Assembly (NCBI GenBank): GCA_015296065.1
Contig: DVDU01000132.1
Location: 1-54,598, forward strand
Length of the DNA stretch: 54,598 nt
Direction of reading: 5' to 3'
Source of the DNA: Oscillatoriaceae cyanobacterium M33_DOE_052
GTDB lineage: Bacteria; Cyanobacteriota; Cyanobacteriia; Cyanobacteriales; Laspinemataceae
The notes below the pieces were generated by a model. It worked only from the letters and a program-made list of their open reading frames with translations. It had not been told where the DNA came from and made no database searches. Numbering within the stretch: the stretch's first letter is position 1; every line of letters starts with the position of its first letter. Of the stretch, positions 1-9,489 are shown in pieces. The translations under genes and the position numbers were made by a program.

Positions 1-161
1 CCCTCTTCCCCCTCTTCCCCATCTGCCCCCCGTCTCCCTTGCTCCCCGTCTCCCCAGTCTCCGGGTCCTCGGTCTGATCGTGGCACTAGGGGCCAGAACA
101 GAGACGAGAGCGGGCAATTTCGGATAAAATACAAGTCCCACCGTATCTGGCGCAGCAAATT
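1..161. repeat. C-rich low-complexity leader upstream of aroC
   Basis: The first 62 bases are built from variants of CCCCGTCTCC, the complement of the GGGGAGAC octamer that recurs near 4.8, 9.1, 27.6, 27.8 and 37.7 kb. No gene is visible here. The promoter of aroC should lie between about 65 and 161, but I see no convincing -35/-10 pair. Confidence 0.6.
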
Positions 162-1250
162 ATGGGCAATACTTTCGGGCATCTGTTTAGAATTACCACT
201 TTTGGAGAATCTCACGGCGGCGCCGTAGGGGTAGTGATTGATGGTTGCCCGCCAAAACTGGAAATATCGGCGGCGGAAATTCAAGTGGAACTCGATCGCC
301 GCCGCCCGGGACAGAGTAAAATTACGACGCCTCGCCAGGAAGCGGACATCTGCGAAATTGTTTCGGGAGTGTTTGAGGGGAAAACTCTGGGGACACCGAT
401 CGCGATTTTGGTGCGGAATAAAGACACCCGGCCCCAGGACTACAGCGAAATGGCCTCAACCTATCGACCCTCCCACGCAGATGCCACTTATGAGGCGAAA
501 TATGGGATTAGAAACTGGCAGGGGGGAGGCAGGGCCTCGGCGCGGGAGACTATAGGCAGGGTAGCCGCGGGGGCGATCGCCAAAAAAATCCTCTCCCAAG
601 TCGCTCAAGTGGAAATTGTCGGCTATGTTAAGCGCATCAAAGACTTAGAAGCAAAAGTATCTCCTGATCAAGTCACCCTAGAACAGGTAGAAAGCAACAT
701 CGTCCGTTGTCCTGATTCAGAAATTGCTCCCACGATGATCCAATTGATCGAGCAAGTAGGTAGAGGTGGTGACTCCCTCGGTGGCGTCGTCGAATGCGTG
801 GCTCGCAACCTACCCAAAGGTTTGGGAGAACCCGTATTTGATAAATTAGAAGCGGATTTAGCCAAAGCCGTGATGTCCCTACCGGCATCCAAAGGTTTTG
901 AAATTGGCTCTGGCTTCGCTGGCACTTATCTGACTGGTAGCGAACACAACGATGAATTTTTCATCGATGACGGCGGCAATGTGCGCACCCTCACCAACCG
1001 CTCCGGCGGCATTCAAGGTGGCATCAGTAACGGAGAAAATATCATCATCCGAGCTGCCTTTAAACCAACTGCTACAATTCGGAAAGAGCAGCGCACGGTG
1101 ACTAGCTCCGGGGAAGAAACCACCCTAGCTGCTAAAGGACGGCACGACCCCTGCGTTTTACCTAGAGCTGTGCCAATGGTAGAGGCAATGGTCGCCCTGG
1201 TGCTATGCGATCATCTGTTGCGCCATCAGGGTCAATGCGGTACTTTGTAA
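162..1250 (+). CDS. aroC: chorismate synthase
   Basis: Converts 5-enolpyruvylshikimate 3-phosphate to chorismate, the last common step of aromatic amino acid, folate and quinone synthesis; the cytosolic enzyme needs reduced FMN. The 362-residue product has the usual family length. It opens with the signature [11 protein letters not shown] (residues 9-19), has the second signature [17 protein letters not shown] near residues 126-142, and a glycine-rich [11 protein letters not shown] stretch near 283-293, all typical of AroC. The ATG at 162 gives the canonical N-terminus MGNTFG. The gene stands alone: the next gene on this strand begins 436 bases later. Confidence 0.97.
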   Translation: MGNTFGHLFRITTFGESHGGAVGVVIDGCPPKLEISAAEIQVELDRRRPGQSKITTPRQEADICEIVSGVFEGKTLGTPIAILVRNKDTRPQDYSEMASTYRPSHADATYEAKYGIRNWQGGGRASARETIGRVAAGAIAKKILSQVAQVEIVGYVKRIKDLEAKVSPDQVTLEQVESNIVRCPDSEIAPTMIQLIEQVGRGGDSLGGVVECVARNLPKGLGEPVFDKLEADLAKAVMSLPASKGFEIGSGFAGTYLTGSEHNDEFFIDDGGNVRTLTNRSGGIQGGISNGENIIIRAAFKPTATIRKEQRTVTSSGEETTLAAKGRHDPCVLPRAVPMVEAMVALVLCDHLLRHQGQCGTL

Positions 1251-1686
1251 AAGGGTCCCCTAACTAGATTTGGGGGCGCTGACAAGGGTGGCGCCGATGA
1301 TCACCGATGGCTTCGCAGACCGATAGCTAGCGCCGAACCGTTAGGGAAAGCGTAGCGCCCTTCGGTTCGGTTTGTCAAACCGATATGCGGTCACGGGCGG
1401 TCACGCCCTTGGTACGCTGCTTTTCCACCCCTGCTCTGAAGATGTAGGGATCCAGTAACCGCAGATAAAGGCTGTCTGTGAATTCCGTAAGGGAGAAGTA
1501 CAGGCGCTGCCAGGTTATCTGTGGAATTAAGATATCAAGGGCGCGGGTGACAACTCCGCTGAAGGATGCGGCTCGTTTTGCCCACGGCATATCAGTTTTG
1601 CGAAGCGCCAGCGTGCTCGGGGGTGGCTGCATCCTATTTACCACAGTCCTAACTGCCTATTCAACTAAGATTCTAAAAGAGCCAGT
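1251..1686. other. 436-bp intergenic region with a hairpin
   Basis: No convincing gene. At about 1334-1371 the arms CCGAACCG and CGGTTCGG enclose a second inverted pair (AGGG/CCCT), giving a nested hairpin about 90 bases after aroC. It has no T-run, so it resembles a dispersed palindromic repeat more than an intrinsic terminator. Open frames crossing the region on both strands overlap each other and match no family I know. Confidence 0.5.
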
Positions 1687-2562
1687 ATGGAAACCAGCCC
1701 AACACCTGATTTTGCTGTCCAGTTCTGGGGCGTGCGCGGCAGTATTCCGGCCCCTGGCAAAGAGACGGTTCGCTACGGCGGCAATACTTCCTGCATCGAT
1801 ATCCAAGTGGGGGGTAAGCACCTCATCTTTGACGCAGGCACCGGCTTGCAGGTCCTGGGCACTAAACTGATGAAGGAGCAGCAGCCGATCGAAGCCTATA
1901 TGTTTTTCACCCACTACCACTGGGACCACATTCAAGGCTTCCCGTTCTTTACCCCAGCTTTTACCAAGGGAAACCGCTTCCATATTTACGGCGCCGTCCC
2001 TCCTGATGGCGAATCGATGAAACAGCACTTCCTCGAAAGAGTTTTGCATCCTAATTCCCCAGTTCCTTTGGGGGGAATGTATGCCGATATCCAGTTTTAC
2101 GAGCTGGTGTGCGGCAATAGTTTCAAGATCGATGATATTGAATTTGAAACCGGGCCTTTGAATCACCCCAATAATGCGATGGGCTATCGGGTGACTTGGG
2201 CGGGACATTCGGTGTTTTATTGCACTGACACGGAACATTTCCCCGATCGCATGGATGAACATGTCCTCCATTTGGCTCGTAATGCCGACCTATTCATCTA
2301 CGATGCGATGTACACTGATGAGGAATACCACAACCCCAAAGCGCCCAAGTATGGCTGGGGTCACTCCACTTGGCAGGAAGCGGTCAAACTCGCTAAGGCA
2401 TCTGGAGTCAAAAAACTGGTCATTTTTCACCACGACCCCATACATCATGATGACTTTCTCGACAATCTCGAAATCACAGTGAGACAAGAATTTCCCAACT
2501 CTATCCTGGCTAGGGAAGGTTTGCGCATTGATGTGATAACGGGCAATTGTCACCTGCCTTAA
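1687..2562 (+). CDS. MBL-fold metal-dependent hydrolase
   Basis: A metallo-beta-lactamase superfamily protein of 291 residues, probably a cytosolic binuclear-metal hydrolase. The defining metal motif appears as HYHWDH (residues 76-81, an HxHxDH variant). Further metal-ligand candidates are a histidine in GPLNHPNNAMGY (near 160), the aspartate of YCTDTEH (near 181) and a histidine in KLVIFHHDP (near 259). The N-terminus (FAVQFWGVRGSIPAPG) is typical of the cyanobacterial and proteobacterial branch close to phosphodiesterase or RNase Z-like proteins. The substrate cannot be told from sequence. ATG 1687 begins METSPTPDF. It is followed by a 27-bp tandem repeat. Confidence 0.9.
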   Translation: METSPTPDFAVQFWGVRGSIPAPGKETVRYGGNTSCIDIQVGGKHLIFDAGTGLQVLGTKLMKEQQPIEAYMFFTHYHWDHIQGFPFFTPAFTKGNRFHIYGAVPPDGESMKQHFLERVLHPNSPVPLGGMYADIQFYELVCGNSFKIDDIEFETGPLNHPNNAMGYRVTWAGHSVFYCTDTEHFPDRMDEHVLHLARNADLFIYDAMYTDEEYHNPKAPKYGWGHSTWQEAVKLAKASGVKKLVIFHHDPIHHDDFLDNLEITVRQEFPNSILAREGLRIDVITGNCHLP

Positions 2563-2883
2563 ACCTGTACAGGTATTCCCCGTCCTGGTTTGTAGCTGGG
2601 CTTCAGCCCTCCTGGTTTGCAGTTGGGCTTCAGCCCTCCTGGTTTGTAGTTGGGCTTCAGCCCTCATTGGTCATTAAACATCACCCCTCACAGATCACAA
2701 TGACCCCTGCTCAAGGCTAAGGTCTCTGTGGCGATCGCCCTTGTCCCCTCCACCTCAATTTCCCGCCCAGAGCGATCGCTCTTTGGCCTTTTTGCCAACT
2801 GCCACAACCTTGAGCGCTACTATTAATGGTAAATTATTTAATGTTTTCCCCTATGCAAAATTTAAATTGCTGGCCAGATCGAG
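2563..2883. repeat. Intergenic region with three 27-bp tandem repeats
   Basis: Three near-identical 27-bp units occupy 2584-2610, 2611-2637 and 2638-2664. Each holds the palindrome GGGCTTCAGCCC next to a GGTTTGTAG-type segment. The same element in single copy (GGGCTAAAGCCC then AACTACAAACC) recurs near 9.13, 23.47, 23.58 and 27.89 kb. The rest, 2665-2883, carries two GCGATCGC octamers and no visible gene. Confidence 0.7.
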
Positions 2884-3969
2884 ATGCTGAAGCGCAAAAT
2901 TTTTCCCTCCCTTAAATGGACGGTATCGGTTTTGGTTGCCGGAACCTATCTCGCCATCACTCCCGCCGGTGCATTCGCCCAACGGTTGAAAGTCGCCACT
3001 AAGGCTTTGCCCCCTTTCGTCATTGTGGATCCCGAAGCCACTCCACGCATCACCGGTTACAGCATCGACCTGTGGGACAAAATTGCCAACAGGCTGGGTG
3101 TTGATTACGAATTCATCGAGTACGATACCGTCCAAGAAGCCTTAGATGCTGTGGCTAAGGGTGAGGCAAATCTCGCCATTGCCGGCATCACGATTACTGC
3201 CCAGCGGGAAAAAGCCCTAGATTTTTCTTTTGGTTTTTATGAAACTGGCTTGCAAATTTTGGTCATAGATGAAGCGGAAAATCCTTTCTTTTCATTCATC
3301 TTTTATGCCTTTTCCTGGGAAACTGTGCGCGCGATCGCCATTTTGTTTGGTATGGCTATGGTCTCAGCTCATTTAGTCTGGTTTTTCGAGCGCAAGGATA
3401 ATCCAGATATGTTTCCCCAAACCTATCGAGAAGGCATCTGGGAGGCTTTGTGGTGGTCTATGGTCACAGCTACCACCGTGGGTTACGGCGATAAAGCGCC
3501 CAAAGGAGTGGTGGGACGCCTGATTGCCATTAGCTGGATGCTCGGTGCTATCTTTGTTGTGACTTATTTCGTCGCTCAAATCACCGCTAATCGGCTGCAA
3601 TCTGGCATCTCCGGTCCCGAAGATTTGCGCAGCAAACGGGTGGGAGCTGTCGCCAATACTACTTCTGCGGCTTATTTGCGTCGCGAACCATTGAAGTTAA
3701 TTGAGTATCAGCGAATTGAAGAGGCTTATCAAGATTTGAGAGAACACCAAATCCAAGCTGTAGTAGGCGATGCACCTCTTTTGCTCTACTATGCTTCCAA
3801 AAATCCAGATTTGCGGGTAGTGGGGCGACTTTTTGAAAAGCAACAATACGGTATTGCCTTCCCTCAAGGCAGTCCCTATCGGGAATCAATCAATAGAATC
3901 ATCTTGGAGTTAAAGGAAAACGAAGAAATATCGGAATTGGACGCTAAGTGGGTTCCGGCTAGCGAGTGA
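2884..3969 (+). CDS. GluR0-type prokaryotic ionotropic glutamate receptor
   Basis: A ligand-gated ion channel that inserts a potassium-channel pore into a periplasmic amino-acid-binding protein. Residues 1-33 form a signal peptide (hydrophobic core SVLVAGTYLAI, cleavage near AFA-Q). Residues 35-125 are the first half of the binding domain. A membrane helix covers about 142-165, and a pore loop carries TTVGYGD (197-203), the canonical K+ selectivity filter. A second helix spans about 212-235, and 240-355 complete the binding domain. This is the order of Synechocystis GluR0, which is known to be glutamate-gated and K+-selective; the ligand here is inferred. The 361-residue length fits. The alternative name is a solute-binding protein with a channel domain. 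Confidence 0.9.
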   Translation: MLKRKIFPSLKWTVSVLVAGTYLAITPAGAFAQRLKVATKALPPFVIVDPEATPRITGYSIDLWDKIANRLGVDYEFIEYDTVQEALDAVAKGEANLAIAGITITAQREKALDFSFGFYETGLQILVIDEAENPFFSFIFYAFSWETVRAIAILFGMAMVSAHLVWFFERKDNPDMFPQTYREGIWEALWWSMVTATTVGYGDKAPKGVVGRLIAISWMLGAIFVVTYFVAQITANRLQSGISGPEDLRSKRVGAVANTTSAAYLRREPLKLIEYQRIEEAYQDLREHQIQAVVGDAPLLLYYASKNPDLRVVGRLFEKQQYGIAFPQGSPYRESINRIILELKENEEISELDAKWVPASE

Positions 3970-4338
3970 GCTGAGGCAATAGCTTCGTGACCAAAGCGGT
4001 TGTCTTTCTTGATGGGGTGACTGTGTCGCATTGAACCGATGGGTCTGCGAAGTAATCTGTCTGCAACCCACGCCGCAGCATGAGACTAACTCTGATCCCA
4101 GTTAGGTAGGGGTAAATCCCTGTTGTGATACACTGCAAACAACTGAGAAAACGCAATGATACTTTTGACAACTGACTAGGGGACAGGGAAAAAGGCTGCA
4201 ATGCTTTGGGGGCAATGGTTGTAGGGGTTGGCGCCTCAAACCCCTACCACCCACCCGCGATCGCGGTCACAAAAAAACTATCCCTGGATCATCTGGGAGG
4301 GCGATCGAATGCAATGATTTTCCGGCGCTAATTCACCT
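3970..4338. other. Intergenic region without a recognised gene
   Basis: This gap separates the receptor channel gene from a doubtful short frame at 4339. I see no clear terminator, tRNA or conserved protein. A GCGATCGC octamer straddles 4260. Confidence 0.4.
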
Positions 4339-4563
4339 GTGAACAATGACTCAAATCACAGAAGTTCTGGGGGAAAACAGTTTATACTTAAATTGAAGTC
4401 TAAAATCCTTGTGAAATTCATGCAACCCTCCCAGCGGAAAATCTGCACCGATAACACCATCCTGAAAGACCAATTAATCAACGGGGATGTCATCGATAAG
4501 TATCTGTGGAAGATTTATAAAGTGAGATATGGGCTAGAAGCCAAAAATCAGTTTTTGCGATAA
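4339..4563 (+). CDS. doubtful small hypothetical protein
   Basis: A 74-residue frame that would start with GTG at 4339 and lacks a clear Shine-Dalgarno sequence. The product is basic in its first half (KLKSKILVKF) and ends KVRYGLEAKNQFLR. I recognise no family. It is followed 124 bases later by a good rho-independent terminator, so some transcript probably crosses the region, but the frame itself may be chance. Confidence 0.2.
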   Translation: MNNDSNHRSSGGKQFILKLKSKILVKFMQPSQRKICTDNTILKDQLINGDVIDKYLWKIYKVRYGLEAKNQFLR

Positions 4564-4686
4564 CAGCCTCTAACCGTTGATTTCTCCGGCTATACCCCGT
4601 CCGGGCGGGTTGCTCGTCGGCTGCGATCGCCGCATTATAAGTGCAATTAAAGATAATCAGTATGAAAATTCTCATGTTCCAGAAAG

Positions 4687-4712
4687 CTCGGCAGAAATGC
4701 CGAGTTTTTTTT
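4687..4712 (+). terminator. rho-independent terminator
   Basis: A perfect 7-bp stem (CTCGGCA and TGCCGAG) with loop GAAA is followed directly by eight T residues on the plus strand. It would end a plus-strand transcript from the 4.3-4.7 kb region, where no confident gene is seen. A small RNA upstream is therefore possible. Confidence 0.8.
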
Positions 4713-4732
4713 GATGGCACCAGGTAAGGGGA

Positions 4733-4945
4733 CCAAGAGACGGGGAGACGGGGGGATAATTGATAATTGATAATTGATAATTGATAATTGATAATTGTCA
4801 ATTACGTGATCGAGCCGATCGGGGGATAAAAACAGGACGGGGAGATGGGGAGATGGGGGGACGGGGGGACTCGGAGACGGGGGGGAAAGTCCCTCTCCCC
4901 TTTTGGGAGAGGGATTTAGGGTGAGGGGGAGACGGGGACCGGGAA
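4733..4945. repeat. Composite repeat block: GGGGAGAC octamers, GATAATT heptamers and a palindromic element
   Basis: Six perfect tandem copies of GATAATT occupy 4755-4796. They are embedded in runs of GGGGAGAC and related octamers (4736-4755 and 4835-4885). At 4891-4927 sits a palindrome of the CCCTCTCCCC / GGGAGAGGG type followed by AGGGTGAGGG. The same three repeat families are found elsewhere in the window. No coding role is apparent. Confidence 0.85.
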
Positions 4946-5042
4946 ATGTGACAGTTGTCAAACTGCACCGCCGCTTGACGCGAAAACCACTGGCAGGAGC
5001 AAACTAAAGTTAATCACAACCAAATCGCGAACATCAGTAGTT

Positions 5043-5357
5043 ATGGAACTCAGAGAACTGTTGCGCCGTTATGCCGCCGGAGAAAGAGATTTTGCTCACA
5101 CGGATATTGATCTAGAATGCGCCAACCTCAGTGGGATCAACCTCAGCGGTGCGGACCTCTCTGGGGCCTGGTTGTTCGCCGCTAACTTGAGTGGCGCTAA
5201 CCTTAGTGGTGTTAACCTGAGTTCGGCTCACTTGGGTCTCGCCGACTTGCGAGGTGCAGACCTGCGGAATGCCAATTTAGAAGGAGCAGACCTGAAAACC
5301 GCTAATCTTGATGGGGCTCACCTCTGTGGCTGCACTCTCCCTGGAGGAAAAAAATAG
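5043..5357 (+). CDS. small pentapeptide-repeat protein
   Basis: A 104-residue protein. After the leader [17 protein letters not shown] it consists of A(N/D)LxG pentapeptides from about residue 27 to 98 (for example [17 protein letters not shown]). Such repeats fold into a right-handed quadrilateral beta-helix. There is no signal peptide or membrane segment, so it is probably cytosolic. The function is unknown. The leader motif ([13 protein letters not shown]) resembles ELLRLYRRGEREF in the larger pentapeptide protein near 23 kb. The ATG at 5043 opens that leader and is the natural start. Confidence 0.88.
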   Translation: MELRELLRRYAAGERDFAHTDIDLECANLSGINLSGADLSGAWLFAANLSGANLSGVNLSSAHLGLADLRGADLRNANLEGADLKTANLDGAHLCGCTLPGGKK

Positions 5358-5557
5358 GTGATGCTGGTCACATTAGCCATCGGATCTGGATCTTGGATCT
5401 GGCAGATCACGTTCACCGGTTTTGGCTGGCGCGATCGCTGCCTTCCCCAGTCCGATCGTGGATGATAGAAATTGAAGGTGAAACAAACTCAACTGCCAAG
5501 AGCAGTGGTGCTGTTTCCACTCAGAGGCCCAGTTCACATCCCCACGGGAGAATAAAA

Positions 5558-5725
5558 ATGGAGCTACTCCTGATTGTCCCTTTCGGAATTACCGTTTTAT
5601 TTATGGCCCTACCCGCAGAAACCAGTAAGGGCTCCCAGACGGTATCCCCTGTTAAACCTACTCACAAACAGGAGAAAATCGCTTTTGCCTCGAAGCGCAC
5701 CTCAATCTTGGTTTCTGAGTCATAA
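5558..5725 (+). CDS. small hypothetical protein with N-terminal hydrophobic segment
   Basis: A 55-residue frame whose ATG at 5558 follows a GGGAG sequence at 5546-5550 with 7-base spacing. A longer frame opens at 5393 but has no ribosome site. Residues 2-18 (ELLLIVPFGITVLFMAL) form a hydrophobic segment ending in ALPA, either a signal peptide or a single anchor. The tail is polar (KPTHKQEKIAFASKRTS). I recognise no family. It ends a few bases before the truncated hepT on the other strand. Confidence 0.4.
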   Translation: MELLLIVPFGITVLFMALPAETSKGSQTVSPVKPTHKQEKIAFASKRTSILVSES

Positions 5726-5733
5726 TTTAACTC

Positions 5734-5958
5734 TTAACTCGCCACTGACAACCTCGTTACCCAAGGCACCTCAGAATATCGGTTTATCAAATCATCTGAT
5801 AAAGAATTTGCTGCTTCTCCAATAATCTGGAGAGGATGAATCACCCAAACCTGAATCAGTTCTTGTTCATAAAACGCCTGTCTGCCTTGACTGGCATATC
5901 GCTCAATTGCCGATATCGCCGCCACAATATTTTGCAGTCTTTCAACCCCTCGCCTCAT
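5734..5958 (-). pseudogene. hepT: truncated HepT-family HEPN toxin
   Basis: The N-terminal part of a HepT/DUF86 protein, a HEPN ribonuclease toxin of the MntA-HepT type. The 74 residues run from MRRGVERLQNIVAAISAIERYA through the typical QIIGEAANSLSDDLINRYSEVPW and then stop after a short unrelated tail (VTRLSVAS). Intact family members continue for about 35-40 more residues, including the catalytic Rx4HxY motif. That motif is absent here, and I find no trace of it downstream in any frame. The start overlaps the end of the antitoxin gene by four bases, so the operon arrangement is preserved. It probably has no RNase activity. Confidence 0.75.
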
Positions 5959-6263
5959 AGCATCACCGCCTCATGCAACACCCGATCGCGCATAGGTTCT
6001 GGCAACATATCCACCGTGGCAATATCAACCTGACGAGCGAGCAACCGTTCTAAATCAATTAATAGTCCTCCGGGAAACCAAGGCGTGATTTTTCCCAAAT
6101 CATAGTCAACCAAAAAATCTATATCGCTCTCTTCCGTGGCTTCTCCTCTCGCCACCGAGCCAAACACCCGCACGTTGTAAGCTCCATGCTTTTGGGCTAT
6201 TTCCAGAATTTGCCCTCGCTGCTCTTGCAATAAATCTTTAATCCCTAACCCAGTTTGGCTCAT
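5955..6263 (-). CDS. mntA: MntA-type nucleotidyltransferase antitoxin
   Basis: A minimal nucleotidyltransferase of 102 residues. MntA proteins neutralise the HEPN toxin HepT by adding AMP to it. The diagnostic GSx10DxD motif is present as GSVARGEATEESDID, followed by the aspartate-rich FLVDYDL and, further on, a third carboxylate candidate in RQVDIATVD. I chose ATG 6263 because GGGGA lies 7 bases upstream; a TTG at 6293 would add 10 residues without a ribosome site. The gene overlaps hepT by four bases (ATGA). The protein looks intact although its partner toxin is truncated. Confidence 0.85.
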   Translation of the reverse strand: MSQTGLGIKDLLQEQRGQILEIAQKHGAYNVRVFGSVARGEATEESDIDFLVDYDLGKITPWFPGGLLIDLERLLARQVDIATVDMLPEPMRDRVLHEAVML

Positions 6264-6404
6264 CATCACATCCCCAATGCTTTCAATACTCAATTATAAC
6301 CTATATCCCTATAATTAGGCGAGAAACCGGGTTTCTGGCAGCATCTCTATTGCTGAATCCAAATTTGGATAATCAACCCGGTTTCTGTCATCTACTACAT
6401 CTGC

Positions 6405-8966
6405 CTATTTACCCACTACGAAGTTAACTAACTTTCCAGGCACTACAATCACTTTCTTAATCTCCGCGTCTCCCAAATAACGTTGGGCAATCTCCGATTC
6501 CCGAGCGAATTTTTCCAACGCCGCTTTATCCGCATCTGCTGGCACTTGGATAGTCCCGCGAGTTTTCCCCATCACCTGAATCACCAAGGTGATTTCATCT
6601 AACACCAAAGCATCTGGGTCAAATTCCGGCCATGATTGCTCGTGAACCGAACCCGTACCCCCAAGATTTTGCCATAATTCCTCCGCCACGTGGGGGGCAA
6701 AAGGAGCCAGCAGCAAAATCAAGGTTTTGATTCCTTCCGCATACACTGGGGATTGTTTGCTGCTAGTATCCGCCAAAGCATTGCTTAATTTCATCAATTC
6801 AGAAATGGCGGTGTTGAATTGATATTCACCCTCTAAATCCGCCGTGATTTCTTTGATAGCCGTGTGGGTTGCCCGCCGCAAATCTTTTTCGGCTTTGGTC
6901 AATTTATCCAGATTGATGGATTTCGTGGGAAGTTGACCGGTAAATTCACTCGCCAAGCGCCACACTCGATTTAAAAACCGATATTGCCCCTCTACATCGG
7001 CATCATCCCATTCTAAATCTTTCTCTGGTGGCGCTTTGAACAGGATAAACATCCGAGCGGTATCGGCGCCATATTTGGCTAAAACCTCTAAGGGGTCGAT
7101 ACCGTTGTATTTGGATTTGGACATTTTTTCATAAAAAACTTCCAAATCTTCGCCGGTGTCGGGGTCTTTGGGGTTGCTGGGGTTGACTTTGGCGGGGGGT
7201 ATGTATTTGCCGGTGACGGGGTTTTTGTAGGTCATGGCTTGGACCATGCCTTGGGTGAGGAGTCGTTGGAAGGGTTCATCGCAGTTGAGTAAACCCCGAT
7301 CGCGCAACACCTTGGTAAAAAACCGGGAATACAACAAGTGCAAAATCGCGTGTTCTATCCCCCCCACATACTGGTCCACGGGCATCCAGTCATTCACCAC
7401 CGCTTTATCAAACGGCTGTGACTCATTCTTGGCGTCGGTATAGCGCAAGAAATACCACGAGGAATCAATAAACGTATCCATCGTATCGGTTTCCCGGCGC
7501 GCCGGTTCCCCACAACTGGGACAAGGCACTTGTACCCAGTTGTCTAACTTCGCCAAAGGAGAGGCTCCGCGTCCGCTAAACTCCACATCTTCAGGCAACC
7601 GCACAGGTAGGTCCGCCTCGGGCACGGGGACGGTCCCGCAACTGGGGCAATGAATCATGGGTATTGGTGCCCCCCAATATCGCTGGCGAGAAATCAACCA
7701 ATCCCTGAGCCGGTATTGTACTCGCGCTTTCCCGCCACCCTGTTTTTCTGCTTCGGTGATGACGGCCATTTTCCCGGATTCAGAAGGGATACCGTTAAAT
7801 TGACCGGAATTGACCATAATTCCTGGTTCGGTATAGGCGGCTTCCAGGGTTTTGCTGCCATCTTCCCCAGAAGGAGCGATAACTACTTTTACGGGCAATT
7901 GATTTTCTTTGGCAAATTTAAAGTCCCGCACGTCGTGAGCGGGTACGCCCATCACGGCGCCGGTGCCATATTCATATAAGACATAATCGGCAATCCAAAT
8001 GGGAATTTCTTCCCCGGTAAAGGGGTTGATGGCGACGCCACCGGTGGGTATTCCTCGTTTGGGTTTGTCTTCGGCGGTGCGATCGGTTTCGCTCTGGCTG
8101 GCAATTTCGGCGATAAATGCCTCTACGGCTGCTTTCCGCTCTGGGGTGGTGACTTTGGGGGTAAGGGGATGCTCGGGGGCGAGGACTACGTAGGTGACGC
8201 CGCAGACGGTATCGGGTCGGGTGGTGAAAACGCCGATTTTATCTTCTAGTCCCACAATGGGGAATTCTAAATAGGCGCCGGTGGATTTGCCAATCCAGTT
8301 GGCCTGCATGAGTTTAACTCGCTCTGGCCATCCGGTTAATTTATCTAGGTCGTTTAATAGCTGTTCGGCGTAGTCGGTAATTTTGAGGAACCACTGTTTC
8401 AGGAGTTTCCGCTCTACTATGGCCCCGGACCGCCAAGAGCGTCCCTCGTTATCTACTTGTTCGTTGGCGAGTACGGTTTGGTCGATCGGGTCCCAGTTAA
8501 CGGCGGCTTCTTTTTGGTAGGCGAGTCCGGCTTGGAAAAATTGCAGGAAAATCCACTGGGTCCATTTGTAGTAGTCGGGAGCGCAGGTGGTAACTTCCCG
8601 CTCCCAGTCGAAGGCGATACCAAGTTTTTGCAGTTGCCCTTTCATTTGGGCGATGTTTTGGTAGGTCCACTTGGCGGGGTGGATACCGCGCTCGATCGCC
8701 GCGTTTTCCGCCGGAAGTCCGAAAGCATCCCACCCCATCGGGTTGAGGACGCGATATCCCTGCATCCGCTTCAGGCGGCCAATTACGTCGGCAATGGTGT
8801 AAACTCGCACATGTCCCATATGTAAGTTGCCCGACGGGTAGGGAAACATGGATAGGGCATAGAATTTAGGCTTAGCACTCTTGTCTGGGGTGCGCGCCAA
8901 GCCGGTTTCTTCCCAAGTTCGTTGCCACTTGGCCTCGATATCGGCTGGGTTATAACGGGATTCCAA
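6405..8966 (-). CDS. leuS: leucyl-tRNA synthetase
   Basis: Charges tRNA-Leu with leucine. A class I synthetase of 853 residues with the HIGH motif as HMGH (residues 49-52), a CP1 editing insertion with a T-rich site (GVFTTRPDT), and KMSKS in [13 protein letters not shown]; the C-terminus carries the anticodon and tRNA-binding domains. I place the start at TTG 8966: a GAGGAG ribosome site lies 7 bases upstream, and translation from there begins (M)[14 protein letters not shown], the usual LeuS N-terminus. A longer frame opens at ATG 9140. Its extra 58 residues are proline-rich (PPSPSLPVS) and come from the GGGGAGAC repeat block, so they are unlikely to be translated. Confidence 0.95.
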   Translation of the reverse strand: MESRYNPADIEAKWQRTWEETGLARTPDKSAKPKFYALSMFPYPSGNLHMGHVRVYTIADVIGRLKRMQGYRVLNPMGWDAFGLPAENAAIERGIHPAKWTYQNIAQMKGQLQKLGIAFDWEREVTTCAPDYYKWTQWIFLQFFQAGLAYQKEAAVNWDPIDQTVLANEQVDNEGRSWRSGAIVERKLLKQWFLKITDYAEQLLNDLDKLTGWPERVKLMQANWIGKSTGAYLEFPIVGLEDKIGVFTTRPDTVCGVTYVVLAPEHPLTPKVTTPERKAAVEAFIAEIASQSETDRTAEDKPKRGIPTGGVAINPFTGEEIPIWIADYVLYEYGTGAVMGVPAHDVRDFKFAKENQLPVKVVIAPSGEDGSKTLEAAYTEPGIMVNSGQFNGIPSESGKMAVITEAEKQGGGKARVQYRLRDWLISRQRYWGAPIPMIHCPSCGTVPVPEADLPVRLPEDVEFSGRGASPLAKLDNWVQVPCPSCGEPARRETDTMDTFIDSSWYFLRYTDAKNESQPFDKAVVNDWMPVDQYVGGIEHAILHLLYSRFFTKVLRDRGLLNCDEPFQRLLTQGMVQAMTYKNPVTGKYIPPAKVNPSNPKDPDTGEDLEVFYEKMSKSKYNGIDPLEVLAKYGADTARMFILFKAPPEKDLEWDDADVEGQYRFLNRVWRLASEFTGQLPTKSINLDKLTKAEKDLRRATHTAIKEITADLEGEYQFNTAISELMKLSNALADTSSKQSPVYAEGIKTLILLLAPFAPHVAEELWQNLGGTGSVHEQSWPEFDPDALVLDEITLVIQVMGKTRGTIQVPADADKAALEKFARESEIAQRYLGDAEIKKVIVVPGKLVNFVVGK

Positions 8967-9489
8967 TTGGGTACTCCTCAACTCGCGAATCTGGTTTGCA
9001 TCGATATTTTGGCATATTTTGACTGGGCGCCCCCTTGGGGGGACTGGGGGACTGGGGGACCAGGGGACGGGGGGACGGGGGGACTCGGAGACGGGGAGAC
9101 TTGGAGACGGGGGGACGGGGTTGTTTGGGCTAAATCCCAACTACAAACCATTACTTTCGGATTTATTAATCAATGGCTGGGATACTTGCCAATAGAGGAT
9201 TTCCAGCCCAGCAGAGGATAATTGTGTAATCTGGCTTACACCTGTGGTGGCCAAGAGCGATATAATCGGTGATGAATGCCAAGCTCTACTCTGTCTCCAC
9301 CACCGACTACGAACTCAAGGCATTTCATTATCGAAGTTGTCAGTGAGGTGCATCATCGGCCTAGTTTCGATGGATAGCTACGATATTTTTGGGAACGGGT
9401 GGGGGTCTTTTCTAATCCCTTCTAGGGACTGAAATGAGATCAAATCAAATTCAAGTATTCCTCTCCGTTTCCCTCTACTGAGGGATTTT
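8967..9489. other. Intergenic region between leuS and the cyclotransferase gene
   Basis: It contains the leuS ribosome site, a block of GGGGAGAC/GGGGGACG repeats (9035-9120), one copy of the GGGCTAAAtCCC-AACTACAAACC element (9127-9149), and at about 9401-9435 a sequence resembling a lone CRISPR repeat (AATCCCTTCTAGGGACTGAAA). No gene is visible. Confidence 0.6.

Noticed and set aside
1375-1870. Overlapping frames between aroC and the MBL-fold gene
   Set aside because: No ribosome site, no recognised family, and the plus-strand frame runs into the MBL gene in another frame.
2290-2667. Minus-strand frame with RRAEAQLQT repeats
   Set aside because: It reads the 27-bp tandem repeat and the antisense of the MBL gene.
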